A stretch of DNA of 64,000 nucleotides from an uncultured beta proteobacterium. GTDB taxonomy: Bacteria; Pseudomonadota; Gammaproteobacteria; Burkholderiales; Burkholderiaceae_C. Positions within the stretch are counted from its first letter, which is position 1. Every line of letters begins with the position of its first letter. The DNA is taken from the NCBI GenBank assembly GCA_903909815.1, contig CAIVXG010000047.1, positions 1-64,000 on the forward strand, written 5' to 3'. Of the stretch, positions 38,076 through 47,801 are shown one piece after another. The notes beneath the pieces are model-generated. The model made no database searches, was not told the DNA's origin, and saw only the letters and a program-made list of their open reading frames with translations. Both the position numbers and the translations under genes were made by a program.

Positions 38076-40208
38076 ATGTCTCATCCCGTCCCACTCTACG
38101 CCAGTTCGGCACCCGTCACGGCGCTACCATCAGGGCTGTTCGAGCAGGCCGCAAGAGCCGGACGAAGCCAGCTCGAAGCGGCGGAACTCGATGCCTTGCT
38201 GGCAGCGCTGGGTGCTCTCACACCGCATGACCGCACCGTTGCGGCAGAGGCCGGGAGCGGCGAGCTTCGTGTCAGCCTGCATGTCAGCCGAGAGTTCGGT
38301 ATGGTGCTCAGCGCCGGCGTTGGGGGGCTCGACGGTGAGCTCGATGCGGGACTTTTCCGCAAGGACAGTGCCCGCGTGCAGGTGCTGGCCGAATTGAGCA
38401 ACGCACAGGATTTCCTGATGCGCTTCAAGGGCACCATGGCGTATCAAAAGCTGGGGCTGCGCGCGCGCCGGAAGAACCAAGCAGCGCCTGACGCGCAACT
38501 GCTCGCGCTGTTTGAAAGCCTTTTGACCCTGGCCCGCGACGCGGTCAGCGCCAGCCCGGCGGTGCCCTTCACACTGACCAGCCTGGACCTCGAGGTCAGG
38601 CTGAGCCAAGGGCCCATCGAGGTGCTTGCGGCGCACTGCGCATTCGCGGCACCGGCGCCGCAAAGACGGGGCCGACCGATCGAGAAGATCGGCCAACTGC
38701 TGCATCCGGCAACGATCGGCCTGATCGGCGTCTCGGGCACCAGCATGAATTTTGGCCGTATCATTTTGCGCAATCTGCTGGGCAGCGCTTACCCCAAGAC
38801 GCAGCTGACCGTGATTCGCCCGGATGCCACGGAAATTGACGGCGTCGCCTGCGTCGCCAACCTGCAGTCGCTGACGCACCCGCTCGATTTGCTGATCGTT
38901 GCCGTGGCCGCCGAGGCAGTCCCTGCCCTGGTGGACGAAATCATCGCCAGCGGCGCGGTGGCCGCCGTGATGCTGATCCCTGGCGGCCTGGGAGAAACCA
39001 GCAAGAGCCGGGGAGCGGCGGCCGTGCTGGCGGAAAAAATCAACGCCGCGCACGCCCAGAGCGGAGGCGGGCCGATCTTTCTGGGCGCGAATTGTCTGGG
39101 CGTGGTCTCGCATCCCGGCGGCTACGATTCCTGGTTTATCCCGCTGGAACGATTGCCCAAGCCAGCCAAGAAGGCGCAAAGAAATTCGGTCATGCTCAGC
39201 CAGAGCGGCGCCTTTATGATCACCCGCCTGAGCCAGAACCCCTGGCTCGATCCGAGCTACATGCTGGCGCTGGGCAACCAAACCGACCTCACCCATGGCG
39301 ACTTGCTGAGCTATTTTGCCGGCTGCCCCGAGATCGAGACGCTGGGCATCTACATCGAGGGCTTCAAGGACGGCGACGGACTGCACTTTGCCAAGGCCGT
39401 GCGTCAGGCGGTGCTCGCCGGAAAGCAGGTGGTGGTGTACAAGGCCGGGAGAACGGGGCCGGGCAGCGCGGCGGCACTGGGTCACACGGCCTCCGTTGCC
39501 GGCGACCCGGCGCTGTTCGAATCGGTGATGCGCCAGGCCGGCGCCATCGTGGCCAGGACCATCAACGCCTTCGACGATCTGTTCTACATCGCCGGCGCCA
39601 TGCACCACAAGAAGATCGGCGGCACCCGGCTGGGCGCCATCAGCGGCGCGGGCTTCGAAGCCGTTGCCATGGCCGATGAGCTGAGCGCCGACGGCTTTTC
39701 GCTGCAGATGGGCGAACTGCAGCAGGACACCGTGCAAGCCGTGGCCGCCATCCTGCAGGCCAAGAAGCTCGCCGCGCTGGTGGAGGTGAGAAACCCGATC
39801 GACATCAACCCGGGCGCCGACGACGAGGCGCACCTGCAAATCGCCGAGGCCTTCTTGCTTGACGCCCAGATCGATGCGCTGGTTATCGGCCTGGACCCGA
39901 CTGCGCCTTCGGTGCGCGCGCTGGAACACAGCCTGCTGCGACCCGGCTATGACATCAGCGACCCGCTGAGCACGGTGCAGCTGATGCCGCCGCTGGTGCA
40001 GCGCCACGACAAGCCGCTCGTGGGCATTGTCGATGGCGGCAGGTTGTTTGATGCCATGTGCGATGCGCTGATGGACCGCGGGGTCTGCGTGTTTCGCAAC
40101 TGCGCCCGCGGCACCAGCGCCTTGCGACAGTACATCGAGGCCAGACAGGCCACGGCCGCGCTGTGCGCGGCGCACCAGGACTCATTGACGTCGACCCCCA
40201 AGAACTGA
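38076..40208 (+). CDS. ADP-forming acyl-CoA-synthetase-like protein (CoA-binding + succinyl-CoA-ligase-like domains, N-terminal partial ATP-grasp-like region)
   Basis: KIGQLLHPATIGLIGVSGTSMNFGRIILRNLL, LGANCLGVVS, SQSGAF, LGNQTDL, KAGRTGPGSAAALGHTASVAGD; N-terminus SREFGMVLSAGVGGLDGELD resembles the second half of an ATP-grasp_5 domain. Confidence 0.75.
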   Translation: MSHPVPLYASSAPVTALPSGLFEQAARAGRSQLEAAELDALLAALGALTPHDRTVAAEAGSGELRVSLHVSREFGMVLSAGVGGLDGELDAGLFRKDSARVQVLAELSNAQDFLMRFKGTMAYQKLGLRARRKNQAAPDAQLLALFESLLTLARDAVSASPAVPFTLTSLDLEVRLSQGPIEVLAAHCAFAAPAPQRRGRPIEKIGQLLHPATIGLIGVSGTSMNFGRIILRNLLGSAYPKTQLTVIRPDATEIDGVACVANLQSLTHPLDLLIVAVAAEAVPALVDEIIASGAVAAVMLIPGGLGETSKSRGAAAVLAEKINAAHAQSGGGPIFLGANCLGVVSHPGGYDSWFIPLERLPKPAKKAQRNSVMLSQSGAFMITRLSQNPWLDPSYMLALGNQTDLTHGDLLSYFAGCPEIETLGIYIEGFKDGDGLHFAKAVRQAVLAGKQVVVYKAGRTGPGSAAALGHTASVAGDPALFESVMRQAGAIVARTINAFDDLFYIAGAMHHKKIGGTRLGAISGAGFEAVAMADELSADGFSLQMGELQQDTVQAVAAILQAKKLAALVEVRNPIDINPGADDEAHLQIAEAFLLDAQIDALVIGLDPTAPSVRALEHSLLRPGYDISDPLSTVQLMPPLVQRHDKPLVGIVDGGRLFDAMCDALMDRGVCVFRNCARGTSALRQYIEARQATAALCAAHQDSLTSTPKN

Positions 40209-40266
40209 GCAGCCGCAGCCCGATGGCTCCAGTTTCAAGTTAACCCCACCCACCACAAGGAGAAGC

Positions 40267-40668
40267 ATGAGCGAAACACTGAACCCCGGACTGAGCGCCA
40301 CACGCCGCGTCACCATCGACCGTGAACGCACGATCAGCTTCATGGGCGACGATTGCCGCGTGTACTCAACCCCGAACCTGCTCTATGACGTGGAGATGAG
40401 CTGTCGCGACCTGCTGCTGCCGTTGCTCGGCGAGGGCCGGGATTCGGTGGGCACGCGGGTCGAACTCGACCACGTGGGCGCCACCCTGCTAGGCATGTGG
40501 GTGGACGTCACGGTCACGGTACGCGAGGTCAATGGCAACGCCGTGACTTTTGACTTCAGCGTCCGCGACGCGGTCGAGGAAGTCGCCAGCGGCAAGCACC
40601 ATCGTTTCATTGTCGGGCTGGAAAAGACCGCGCAACGCCTGCGGGCCAAGCAGGCCAAGGCACTCTGA
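40267..40668 (+). CDS. FlK-like hotdog thioesterase
   Basis: MGDDCRVYSTPNLLYDVEMSCRDLLLPLLGEGRDSVGTRVELDHVGATLLGMWVDVTVTV. Confidence 0.78.
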   Translation: MSETLNPGLSATRRVTIDRERTISFMGDDCRVYSTPNLLYDVEMSCRDLLLPLLGEGRDSVGTRVELDHVGATLLGMWVDVTVTVREVNGNAVTFDFSVRDAVEEVASGKHHRFIVGLEKTAQRLRAKQAKAL

Positions 40669-40680
40669 AACGTTCGCCGC

Positions 40681-41427
40681 CTAGGTAAGGGGCGGCGTCT
40701 TTCGCCCGCCCATGCCCAGGTAAGTCTCGATGATGCGTGGGTCGTTGGTCAGATCACCGGATTTTCCACTCAGCGCGATCCGTCCCATTTCCAGCACATA
40801 GGCACGGTCCGACACCGCCAGGGCGGCGCGCGCATTCTGTTCCACCAGCAGGATAGCCACGCCCCGTTCACGCAGGCCGACCACCACCTGCAACACTTCG
40901 CGCACGATGTTGGGCGCCAGTCCCAGCGAAGGCTCGTCGAGCATCAGCAACCTGGGCTTGGCCATCAAGGCGCGGCCGATGGCCAGCATCTGTCGCTCAC
41001 CGCCCGAGAGGGTCGCCGCCGTTTGCATACGCCGCTCCTGCAGGCGCGGGAAGGTCGCATAGACCTCGTCGCGGCACGCAACCTGGTCCCGCAAACCGCG
41101 CCACCAGCGTGAGAAGCCACCCAACAACAGGTTGTCCTCAACCGACATTTCGCCGAACAGTTCGCGCCGCTCCGGCACCAGACCCACGCCAGCGCGAACC
41201 AGGGTGTTGACGGACGGGCGGCGGATTACCTTGCCATCGAGCCAGACTTCCCCCCGGCTTGGCAGCAGTCCCATGGCGGCAGAAAGCAGCGTCGACTTCC
41301 CGGCACCGTTGGGTCCGATGACTGTGACGATCTCCCCCGGGTACACGACCAGATCGACCGCGTGCACCGCCTCCACGACACCGTAGGAGACGCTCAATTG
41401 CTTGAGCTCCAGAACGGGTTGCGACAT
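40681..41427 (-). CDS. ABC transporter ATPase (LivF-like), second Liv system
   Basis: GPNGAGKSTLLSAAMGLLP, LSGGERQMLAIGRALMAKPRLLMLDEPSLGLAP. Confidence 0.9.
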   Translation of the reverse strand: MSQPVLELKQLSVSYGVVEAVHAVDLVVYPGEIVTVIGPNGAGKSTLLSAAMGLLPSRGEVWLDGKVIRRPSVNTLVRAGVGLVPERRELFGEMSVEDNLLLGGFSRWWRGLRDQVACRDEVYATFPRLQERRMQTAATLSGGERQMLAIGRALMAKPRLLMLDEPSLGLAPNIVREVLQVVVGLRERGVAILLVEQNARAALAVSDRAYVLEMGRIALSGKSGDLTNDPRIIETYLGMGGRKTPPLT

Positions 41428-41431
41428 GCCA

Positions 41432-43243
41432 TCAACTCCCATCGAAACCGCCCAAATAGGCCGCAAGCACCTTGGGGTCGGCTTGCACCTGCGCCGCTGA
41501 ACCGTGCGCAATCACCTGTCCAAATTCCAGCACGGTGATGCGGTCAGCGATGTTCATGACAAATTCCATGTCGTGTTCCACCACCAGAATCGCCATGCCC
41601 TCCTCGCGCAATTGGGTCAACAGGCGCGCCAGCGCCTGCTTCTCCATGTACGGCAAGCCCGCCGCGGGTTCGTCGAGCAGCAACACGCCGGGTTGACTGG
41701 CGAGCGCACGGGCAATTTCCATGATGCGCTGCTGACCCAAGGCCAGCGAAGCCGCCGCCGCGTACATCTGGGGACCCAGCCCGCAGCGCTCGATCTGACG
41801 CCGCGCCTCCCGCATCAGGGCGGCTTCCTCGGGACGGTCCAAGCGCAGCATGGTGGCCAACCAGCCGCTGCGTCCGCGCAGGTGCGCTCCGAGTGCGACG
41901 TTGTCGAGCACGCTGCATGACCCCAGCAAGCGCACGTGTTGAAAGGTGCGACTCAGACCCGCCAGGGCAAAGGCGCGCGACGACTGGCGGTGCATGTTGC
42001 ACCCGAGCAGTCTGACCTCGCCCGCAGTCGGGTCGTCGACGCCAGAGATCAGGTTGAAGAAGGTGCTCTTGCCAGCACCATTGGGACCGATCAGCGCATG
42101 TATTTCGCCGGCCTTGACTTGCAGATCGACCTTGCTGTTGGCCATCAGTCCACCAAACCGTTTGCTGACCGCGCTGGCGGCGAGCACGACGCTGCCTTTT
42201 TTCGCAGGCTCGCGTTGTGGCAACTCGCGCAGGGACCGTGCCGGCGCCAGACGATCAGGCCGAAGAAAACGGTTGCCCAGGCGCGCCAGACTGGGCCACA
42301 AGCCGTCGGAGAAGTGCTGCAACACCAGCAACATCAGCAGGCCAAAGACGATCACCTCAAAGTTGCCGCTGCTGCCCAACAGGCTGGGCAAGATGTCCTG
42401 CAGGTACTGCTTCATCAAGGTGATCACCGCGGCTCCCAGCACCGCACCCCAAAGATGACCGGCGCCGCCGACGACCGCCATGAACAGGTATTCGATACCG
42501 ACGTTCAGATTGAAGGGCGTGGGGTTGACGAAGCGCTGCAGGTGCGCATACATCCAGCCCGAAAGACTGGCCAGCAAGGCCGCCAGCACAAACACCTTGA
42601 TGCGATATCGCGCCGTGTCCACACCCATGCTTTCCGCCATCACGCGGCCCGATTTGAGCGCGCGAATGGCGCGACCTTCGCGCGAGTCGAGCAAGTTATG
42701 CAGGGCCCACAGCGTCAGCAACAACACACTCCAGGTCAGCAGGCCGAGTTCGCGCACCGAGCGCAAGGTCAGTCCACCCAGCGACAAGGCCGGCAGACTG
42801 GCCAAGCCGGTGTGGCCACCCAGGAACTGAAGGTTACCAAACAGGAAGTAGAGGCTCAGGCCCCAGGCGATGGTGCCCAAGGGCAGGTAATGGCCCGACA
42901 GGCGCAGCGTCACCGAACCCAGCAACCAGGCGACGGCCGCGCTCAGGGTCAATCCCAGCACCAGGCCGACCCAGGGCAGCACGGCCGACCCCGGCGCCAG
43001 GCCGAGCAGCGCAGCGGCCGCGGGGTCGGTGCAGAGCCAAGCGCTGGCGTAGGCCCCGAGTCCCACGAAGGCTGCCTGTCCAAACGATGTCATTCCGGCC
43101 ACGCCTGTGAGCATCACCAGTCCGACGGCAACCAGCGCGTACAGGCCGATGTAATTCAGCATGGCGATGCTGAATTCGGGGAGCAGGCCCCAGCCCGCCA
43201 GCAGCAGCGCCACCGCAGCCAGCGTCAGTTGGCGCCGAGTCAT
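41432..43243 (-). CDS. Fused LivM permease and LivG ATPase, second Liv system
   Basis: N-terminal permease LTGVAGMTSFGQAAFVGLGAYASAWL, C-terminal ATPase IHALIGPNGAGKSTFFNLISGVDDPTAG in one reading frame. Confidence 0.9.
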   Translation of the reverse strand: MTRRQLTLAAVALLLAGWGLLPEFSIAMLNYIGLYALVAVGLVMLTGVAGMTSFGQAAFVGLGAYASAWLCTDPAAAALLGLAPGSAVLPWVGLVLGLTLSAAVAWLLGSVTLRLSGHYLPLGTIAWGLSLYFLFGNLQFLGGHTGLASLPALSLGGLTLRSVRELGLLTWSVLLLTLWALHNLLDSREGRAIRALKSGRVMAESMGVDTARYRIKVFVLAALLASLSGWMYAHLQRFVNPTPFNLNVGIEYLFMAVVGGAGHLWGAVLGAAVITLMKQYLQDILPSLLGSSGNFEVIVFGLLMLLVLQHFSDGLWPSLARLGNRFLRPDRLAPARSLRELPQREPAKKGSVVLAASAVSKRFGGLMANSKVDLQVKAGEIHALIGPNGAGKSTFFNLISGVDDPTAGEVRLLGCNMHRQSSRAFALAGLSRTFQHVRLLGSCSVLDNVALGAHLRGRSGWLATMLRLDRPEEAALMREARRQIERCGLGPQMYAAAASLALGQQRIMEIARALASQPGVLLLDEPAAGLPYMEKQALARLLTQLREEGMAILVVEHDMEFVMNIADRITVLEFGQVIAHGSAAQVQADPKVLAAYLGGFDGS

Positions 43244-44268
43244 TCCTCGTCCTCGACGTGGCGGCTGTTGAGCGAACGCCACCAGAGCACCGGAATGATC
43301 AGGGTGAAGACGATGACTTCCTTAAAGGCACTGGCCCAGAACGAAGAGAACGACTCCAGCAAGCCCACCAGCAGGGCGCCGGCCAGGGCCAGCGGATAAC
43401 TGGTCAAGCCGCCGATGATGGCGGCGACAAAACCCTTCAGACCAATCAGAAAGCCAGTGTCGTAGTAAACCGTGGTCAGAGGCGCGATCAGCAGACCCGA
43501 CACGGCCCCGACCAGAGCCGCCAGGGCAAAGCTGAGGTCGCCCGAGAATTCCGTGGGAATGCCCATGAGGCGCGCACCGATCCGGTTCATGGCCGTGGCA
43601 CGCAAGGCCTTGCCCACGATGCTGCGTTCAAAGAACAGGAACAACGCGACCACCAGCAGGCTGGCCACACCCATCACCACCAGCGACTGCCCGCTCACCG
43701 GAATTCCGCCCAGATCGAGTTGCAGTTCCGAAAACGCCGCAGTGCGCGAGCCTTCGGCGCCGAAGAAATACAGGCCCAAGCCCACCAGCACGCCATGCAA
43801 GGCGACCGAGACGATCAATAGCGTCAACACCGTGGCATGGGCCAGCGGCCGGTAGGCCAGGCGGTAAAGCAAAGGACCCAAAGGGGTGATCAACAGCAAG
43901 GTGGTGCTGGCTTGGCCGAGCATCGAGGTCGGCCGCTGAACCAGTACCAGAAACGCAGCCAGTGCGGGAAGGGCCAGCGCCCATAGGAGGCTTGACTTCC
44001 AATCCACCGTCAGGCCGCGACGGTAGCGGACGCTCTCCACCAGCAGCGTGAGCGCCGCCAGCGCGAGCAGCAGCCACAGCGTCCCTGGTGCGCGCCCGGC
44101 CTGCAACACGGCCATGGTCAGCGCGCCAAATGCAACAAATTCGCCTTGCGGTATGAAGATCACTCGTGTGACCGAAAATACCAGCACCAAGGCCAAGGCC
44201 ATCAGGGCGTAGACCGCCCCGTTGACGATCCCGTCCTGGCCCAGCAGCAAGGCGATCTGACCGTCCAT
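43240..44268 (-). CDS. ABC transporter permease (LivH-like), second Liv system
   Basis: MDGQIALLLGQDGIVNGAVYALMALALVLVFSVTRVIFIPQGEFVAFG. Confidence 0.88.
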   Translation of the reverse strand: MDGQIALLLGQDGIVNGAVYALMALALVLVFSVTRVIFIPQGEFVAFGALTMAVLQAGRAPGTLWLLLALAALTLLVESVRYRRGLTVDWKSSLLWALALPALAAFLVLVQRPTSMLGQASTTLLLITPLGPLLYRLAYRPLAHATVLTLLIVSVALHGVLVGLGLYFFGAEGSRTAAFSELQLDLGGIPVSGQSLVVMGVASLLVVALFLFFERSIVGKALRATAMNRIGARLMGIPTEFSGDLSFALAALVGAVSGLLIAPLTTVYYDTGFLIGLKGFVAAIIGGLTSYPLALAGALLVGLLESFSSFWASAFKEVIVFTLIIPVLWWRSLNSRHVEDEE

Positions 44269-45413
44269 CAGGGCTGGAATTTCCAGGCGCCGGCCTCGAT
44301 CTTGACCATCACGCGGGCACGCTGGTCCAGTCCCAGATGATCGGCCGCCGACATGTTGAACACGCCGTGCGCACCCGCCACTTCCTTCACCGTTTCGAGT
44401 GCGTCGCGCAGGGCGATGCGGAATTCGAGCGTCCCCGGCTTGGCCTTCTTCAGCGCTTGGCCCACGGCGGCTTCCATCAGCTTGCCGGCGTCCCACGCGT
44501 GCCCGCCAAAGGTCGACACCGAACCCGCACCGTAGGCCTTCTCATACTTTTCGACGTAGTCCTGCGCGGACTTTTTCAGCGGGTGGCTGGCTGGCAATTG
44601 CGCTGCCACCAGGACCGGGCCCGACGGCAGGAAGGTACCCTCCACGTCCTTGCCGCCAACGCGCAAGAAGTCGTTGTTCGCGACACCGTGCGTCTGGTAG
44701 AACTTGCCGTGGTAGCCGCGCTCCTTGAGCGCGCGCTGGGGCAGCACGGCGGGCGTTCCGGAAGCGGCAATCAGCACCGCGTCCGGCTTGGCCGAGACGA
44801 TCTTGAGCACCTGGCCGGTGACCGAGGTGTCGGTGCGGTTGTAGCGCTCGTTGGCGACGATCTGTATGCCCTTCATGGCAGCGATCTTGCTGAATTCCTG
44901 GTACCAACCTTCACCGTAGGCGTCAGAGAAGCCAATGAAGCCCACGGTCTTGACACCGCTGTCGGCCATGTGGCCGACGATCGCCAGCGACATCATGATG
45001 TCGTTTTGCGGCGTCTTGAAGACCCAGCGCTTTTTCGCATCCTGCGGCTCGATGATGCGGGCCGAGGCGGCCATGGAAATCATCGGCGTCTGCGCTTCGG
45101 CGGCGACGTCGATCATTGCCAGCGAATTCGGCGTGGTGGTCGAACCCAGGATCAGGTCGACCTTGTGATCACCAATCAACTTGCGCGCATTGGTCACCGC
45201 CGCCGTGGTGTCGGAGGCGTCGTCCAGCACGATGTAGTGCACTTTTTGTCCGCCAATCGTGGTGGGCATCAGGGCGATCGTGTTCTTCTCCGGAATCCCC
45301 AGTGAAGCAGCCGGGCCAGTGGCTGAAACGGTGACACCTACAGTGATGTCGGCGTGGGCCAAGCTCGCCAGCATCAGCGCGGCCAGCAGTGGCAGGGTCT
45401 TCTTCAAGCTCAT
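44268..45413 (-). CDS. ABC transporter substrate-binding protein (LivK-like), second Liv system
   Basis: Signal peptide MSLKKTLPLLAALMLASLAHA followed by DITVGVTVSATGPAASLGIPEKN. Confidence 0.88.
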   Translation of the reverse strand: MSLKKTLPLLAALMLASLAHADITVGVTVSATGPAASLGIPEKNTIALMPTTIGGQKVHYIVLDDASDTTAAVTNARKLIGDHKVDLILGSTTTPNSLAMIDVAAEAQTPMISMAASARIIEPQDAKKRWVFKTPQNDIMMSLAIVGHMADSGVKTVGFIGFSDAYGEGWYQEFSKIAAMKGIQIVANERYNRTDTSVTGQVLKIVSAKPDAVLIAASGTPAVLPQRALKERGYHGKFYQTHGVANNDFLRVGGKDVEGTFLPSGPVLVAAQLPASHPLKKSAQDYVEKYEKAYGAGSVSTFGGHAWDAGKLMEAAVGQALKKAKPGTLEFRIALRDALETVKEVAGAHGVFNMSAADHLGLDQRARVMVKIEAGAWKFQP

Positions 45414-45889
45414 TGTCTTTCTCCGGTAAAAAAAGTGGGGTGCAGATCGCATGCGGCGGATTTCGGACCGAGCCACCGGATCAAGCCGCACGGCACCCGG
45501 ATCGTCCAGAAAGGCAAACTGGCAACTGAGAAACTTCCTTGCTGCAAAAGAAAATTAACCCTTCATATCCCAATGTCAATTTCATTCTGCTAAGCAAGCC
45601 ACCATCCTAAGCAGGAGCGGGCTCGACGCGTTCGGGGGTTTACCAGCAAATCACAAAAAATCCGCGCAACTTGCACAATCCGGTTCATGCGCCGCGCCCT
45701 CTTTCCCCCTTGCGAATCGTGTTTTCAAAACACAGTGGTGCTGTACTATTCGTCTTCTCTTGATAATTCATGCATTGTCGTACCATTTTGCAAGTATGCT
45801 ACGGTTTTTGCAAGCACGGCGAGTTTCGGTGGCTGGGGCCATTGACCGAAAGCGCGGAGGACGGGTTAATCGACCGACCGGGGACAAAA

Positions 45890-46432
45890 ATGCAAGACGA
45901 AGACAGTTCCGTTGCGGCTCACCAGGCGCCCAATGAGCCACGGGGGCCCTATGGTCGCCTGCTGTTCTGGCTGGCAAAGGCGTTTGCCTACGCCGGAGGA
46001 ATCGTCTTCATCGCCCTGGTGATCATGTCCGTGGTTTCGATCGTCGGGAGAAAGCTGTTCAGCGCGCCGGTGCCCGGCGATGTCGAGCTGCTGCAGTTGT
46101 CCTCGGCCTTCGCTTCAGCCACGTTCTTTGCCTACTGCCATTTGATGAAGGGCGACGTGAAGGTGGACTTTTTCACGTCGCACATGACGAGCGGCCGGCG
46201 CGTCCTGCTGGACTCTGCCGGCTCCTTGCTGGTGGGCTTGCTCGGAGCGCTGCTGGCGTGGCGCACCGCGGTCGGCGCGATCAGCCTGAAAGAGGGCGGC
46301 GAGTCTTCGGCCATCCTTGAGTTGCCTGTCTGGATCGCACAGGCGCTGATGGTGCCCAGCTTCATTTTGCTGGCGCTCGCCGGCTTCTACATGTGCTGGC
46401 AGCCCTGGACCAGGGGAGGGGCGAAGTCATGA
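45890..46432 (+). CDS. TRAP transporter small permease (DctQ)
   Basis: VVSIVGRKLFSAPVPGDVELLQLSSAFASATFFAYCHLMKGDVKVDFF; start at MQDEDSS, with longer ORF from 45770. Confidence 0.85.
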   Translation: MQDEDSSVAAHQAPNEPRGPYGRLLFWLAKAFAYAGGIVFIALVIMSVVSIVGRKLFSAPVPGDVELLQLSSAFASATFFAYCHLMKGDVKVDFFTSHMTSGRRVLLDSAGSLLVGLLGALLAWRTAVGAISLKEGGESSAILELPVWIAQALMVPSFILLALAGFYMCWQPWTRGGAKS

Positions 46433-47760
46433 GTGGAATGCAGCTTGGCTTCCTGATCTTCGGCGTGCTGTTGACGCTGCTGGTGCTGCGTGTTCCGATC
46501 GGCGTGGCCATGTTCATCTCGGGCGCCGGCGGCTACCTCTACCTGACCGGCGGACAAGGCACGCCTTTTCTGAATTCACTTAAGAACCTCGCCTACGCCC
46601 GGCTCTCCAATTACGACCTGGTGGTCATCCCCTTGTTCCTGCTCATGGGCCAGTTCGCCACGCACGGCGGATTGAGCCGCTTGCTGTTCCGATTCGTCAG
46701 CGCCTTCCTGGGACACCGCAAGGGCGGCATCGCCATGGCGGCAATCGGCGCCTGTGCCGGCTTTGGCGCGATCTGCGGCTCGTCGCTGGCCACCGCCGCC
46801 ACCATGGGCCAGGTGGCGTTGCCGGAACTGCGCCGCTATGGCTATTCGGGCGCGCTGGCCACCGGTGCCCTCGCTGCCGGCGGCACCTTGGGCATCATGA
46901 TTCCGCCGTCGGTGCCGCTGGTGATCTACGCGATCCTGACGCAGGAGTCGATCGGCAAGCTGTTCATGGCCGCCGTGCTGCCGGGCATCATCGCCATGCT
47001 CGGCTACATGCTGGTGGTGCAGATCGTGGTCACGCTCGATCCCAAGGCCGGGCCGGCAGGCCCGCGTGTGCCGTGGCCTCAGCGCCTGCGCTGCCTGCTC
47101 GAAGTGCTCCCGGTGCTGATGGTGTTTGTCGTCGTCATCGTCGGCATCTACGGCGGCTGGGCTAACCCGACGGAGGCCGCGTCCATCGGTGCGGGGTCCT
47201 GCGGCATCCTGGCTTTGCTGTCCGGCAATATGGGGATACCCGAGTTGCGCAAGAGCCTGCTCGGCACGGCCATGGCCACGGCCATGATCTACCTCGTGCT
47301 GTTGGGTGCCGACATGATGAACTCGGCGTTGGCGATCTCGCAAATGCCGGTCGAGCTCGCGCAGTGGGTCAAGGACAGCGGCATGTCGCCGCTGCTGGTC
47401 ATGGGCTTGATCCTGCTGATCTACATTTTGCTGGGCTGCGTGATGGACGCGCTGGCCATGATCCTGCTGACGATTCCCATCTTCTACCCCATGATCATGG
47501 GGCTGGATTACTTCGGCTTGGCGCAGACCGACAAGTCGATCTGGTTTGGCATCCTGGCGCTGATGGTGGTGGAGATCGGCCTGGTCCATCCGCCCGTGGG
47601 AATGAATGTTTACGTCATCAATCGGCTTGCCCTCGATGTGCCACTGATTGAGACCTTCAAGGGCGTGATCCCGTTCCTGATTTCGGACTTCCTGCGCATC
47701 ACCCTGCTGGTCTTTTTCCCGGTCATCTCGCTTTACCTGGTGCACCAGTTTGGCGCCTGA
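46429..47760 (+). CDS. TRAP transporter large permease (DctM)
   Basis: ALRVPIGVAMFISGAGG-like N-terminus, GTLGIMIPPSVPLVIYAILTQESIGKLFMAAVLPGI, HPPVGMNVYVI. Confidence 0.92.
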   Translation: MSGMQLGFLIFGVLLTLLVLRVPIGVAMFISGAGGYLYLTGGQGTPFLNSLKNLAYARLSNYDLVVIPLFLLMGQFATHGGLSRLLFRFVSAFLGHRKGGIAMAAIGACAGFGAICGSSLATAATMGQVALPELRRYGYSGALATGALAAGGTLGIMIPPSVPLVIYAILTQESIGKLFMAAVLPGIIAMLGYMLVVQIVVTLDPKAGPAGPRVPWPQRLRCLLEVLPVLMVFVVVIVGIYGGWANPTEAASIGAGSCGILALLSGNMGIPELRKSLLGTAMATAMIYLVLLGADMMNSALAISQMPVELAQWVKDSGMSPLLVMGLILLIYILLGCVMDALAMILLTIPIFYPMIMGLDYFGLAQTDKSIWFGILALMVVEIGLVHPPVGMNVYVINRLALDVPLIETFKGVIPFLISDFLRITLLVFFPVISLYLVHQFGA

Positions 47761-47801
47761 GAAAGCTTCCTCTGTTCCACAACCCCCAAAGGAGACTCGA
47801 C

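Noticed and set aside
38130-40175. 681-aa minus-strand ORF
   Set aside because: Shadow ORF opposite the ACD-like gene; compositionally biased.
41936-43399. 487-aa plus-strand ORF rich in Gln/His/Arg
   Set aside because: Antisense to the fused LivM-LivG gene; typical GC-rich shadow ORF.
45540-45889. AT-rich intergenic region between second livK and TRAP genes as an operator
   Set aside because: Contains a TGCATT and scattered AT tracts but no clear dyad or periodic repeat comparable to the other intergenic sites.
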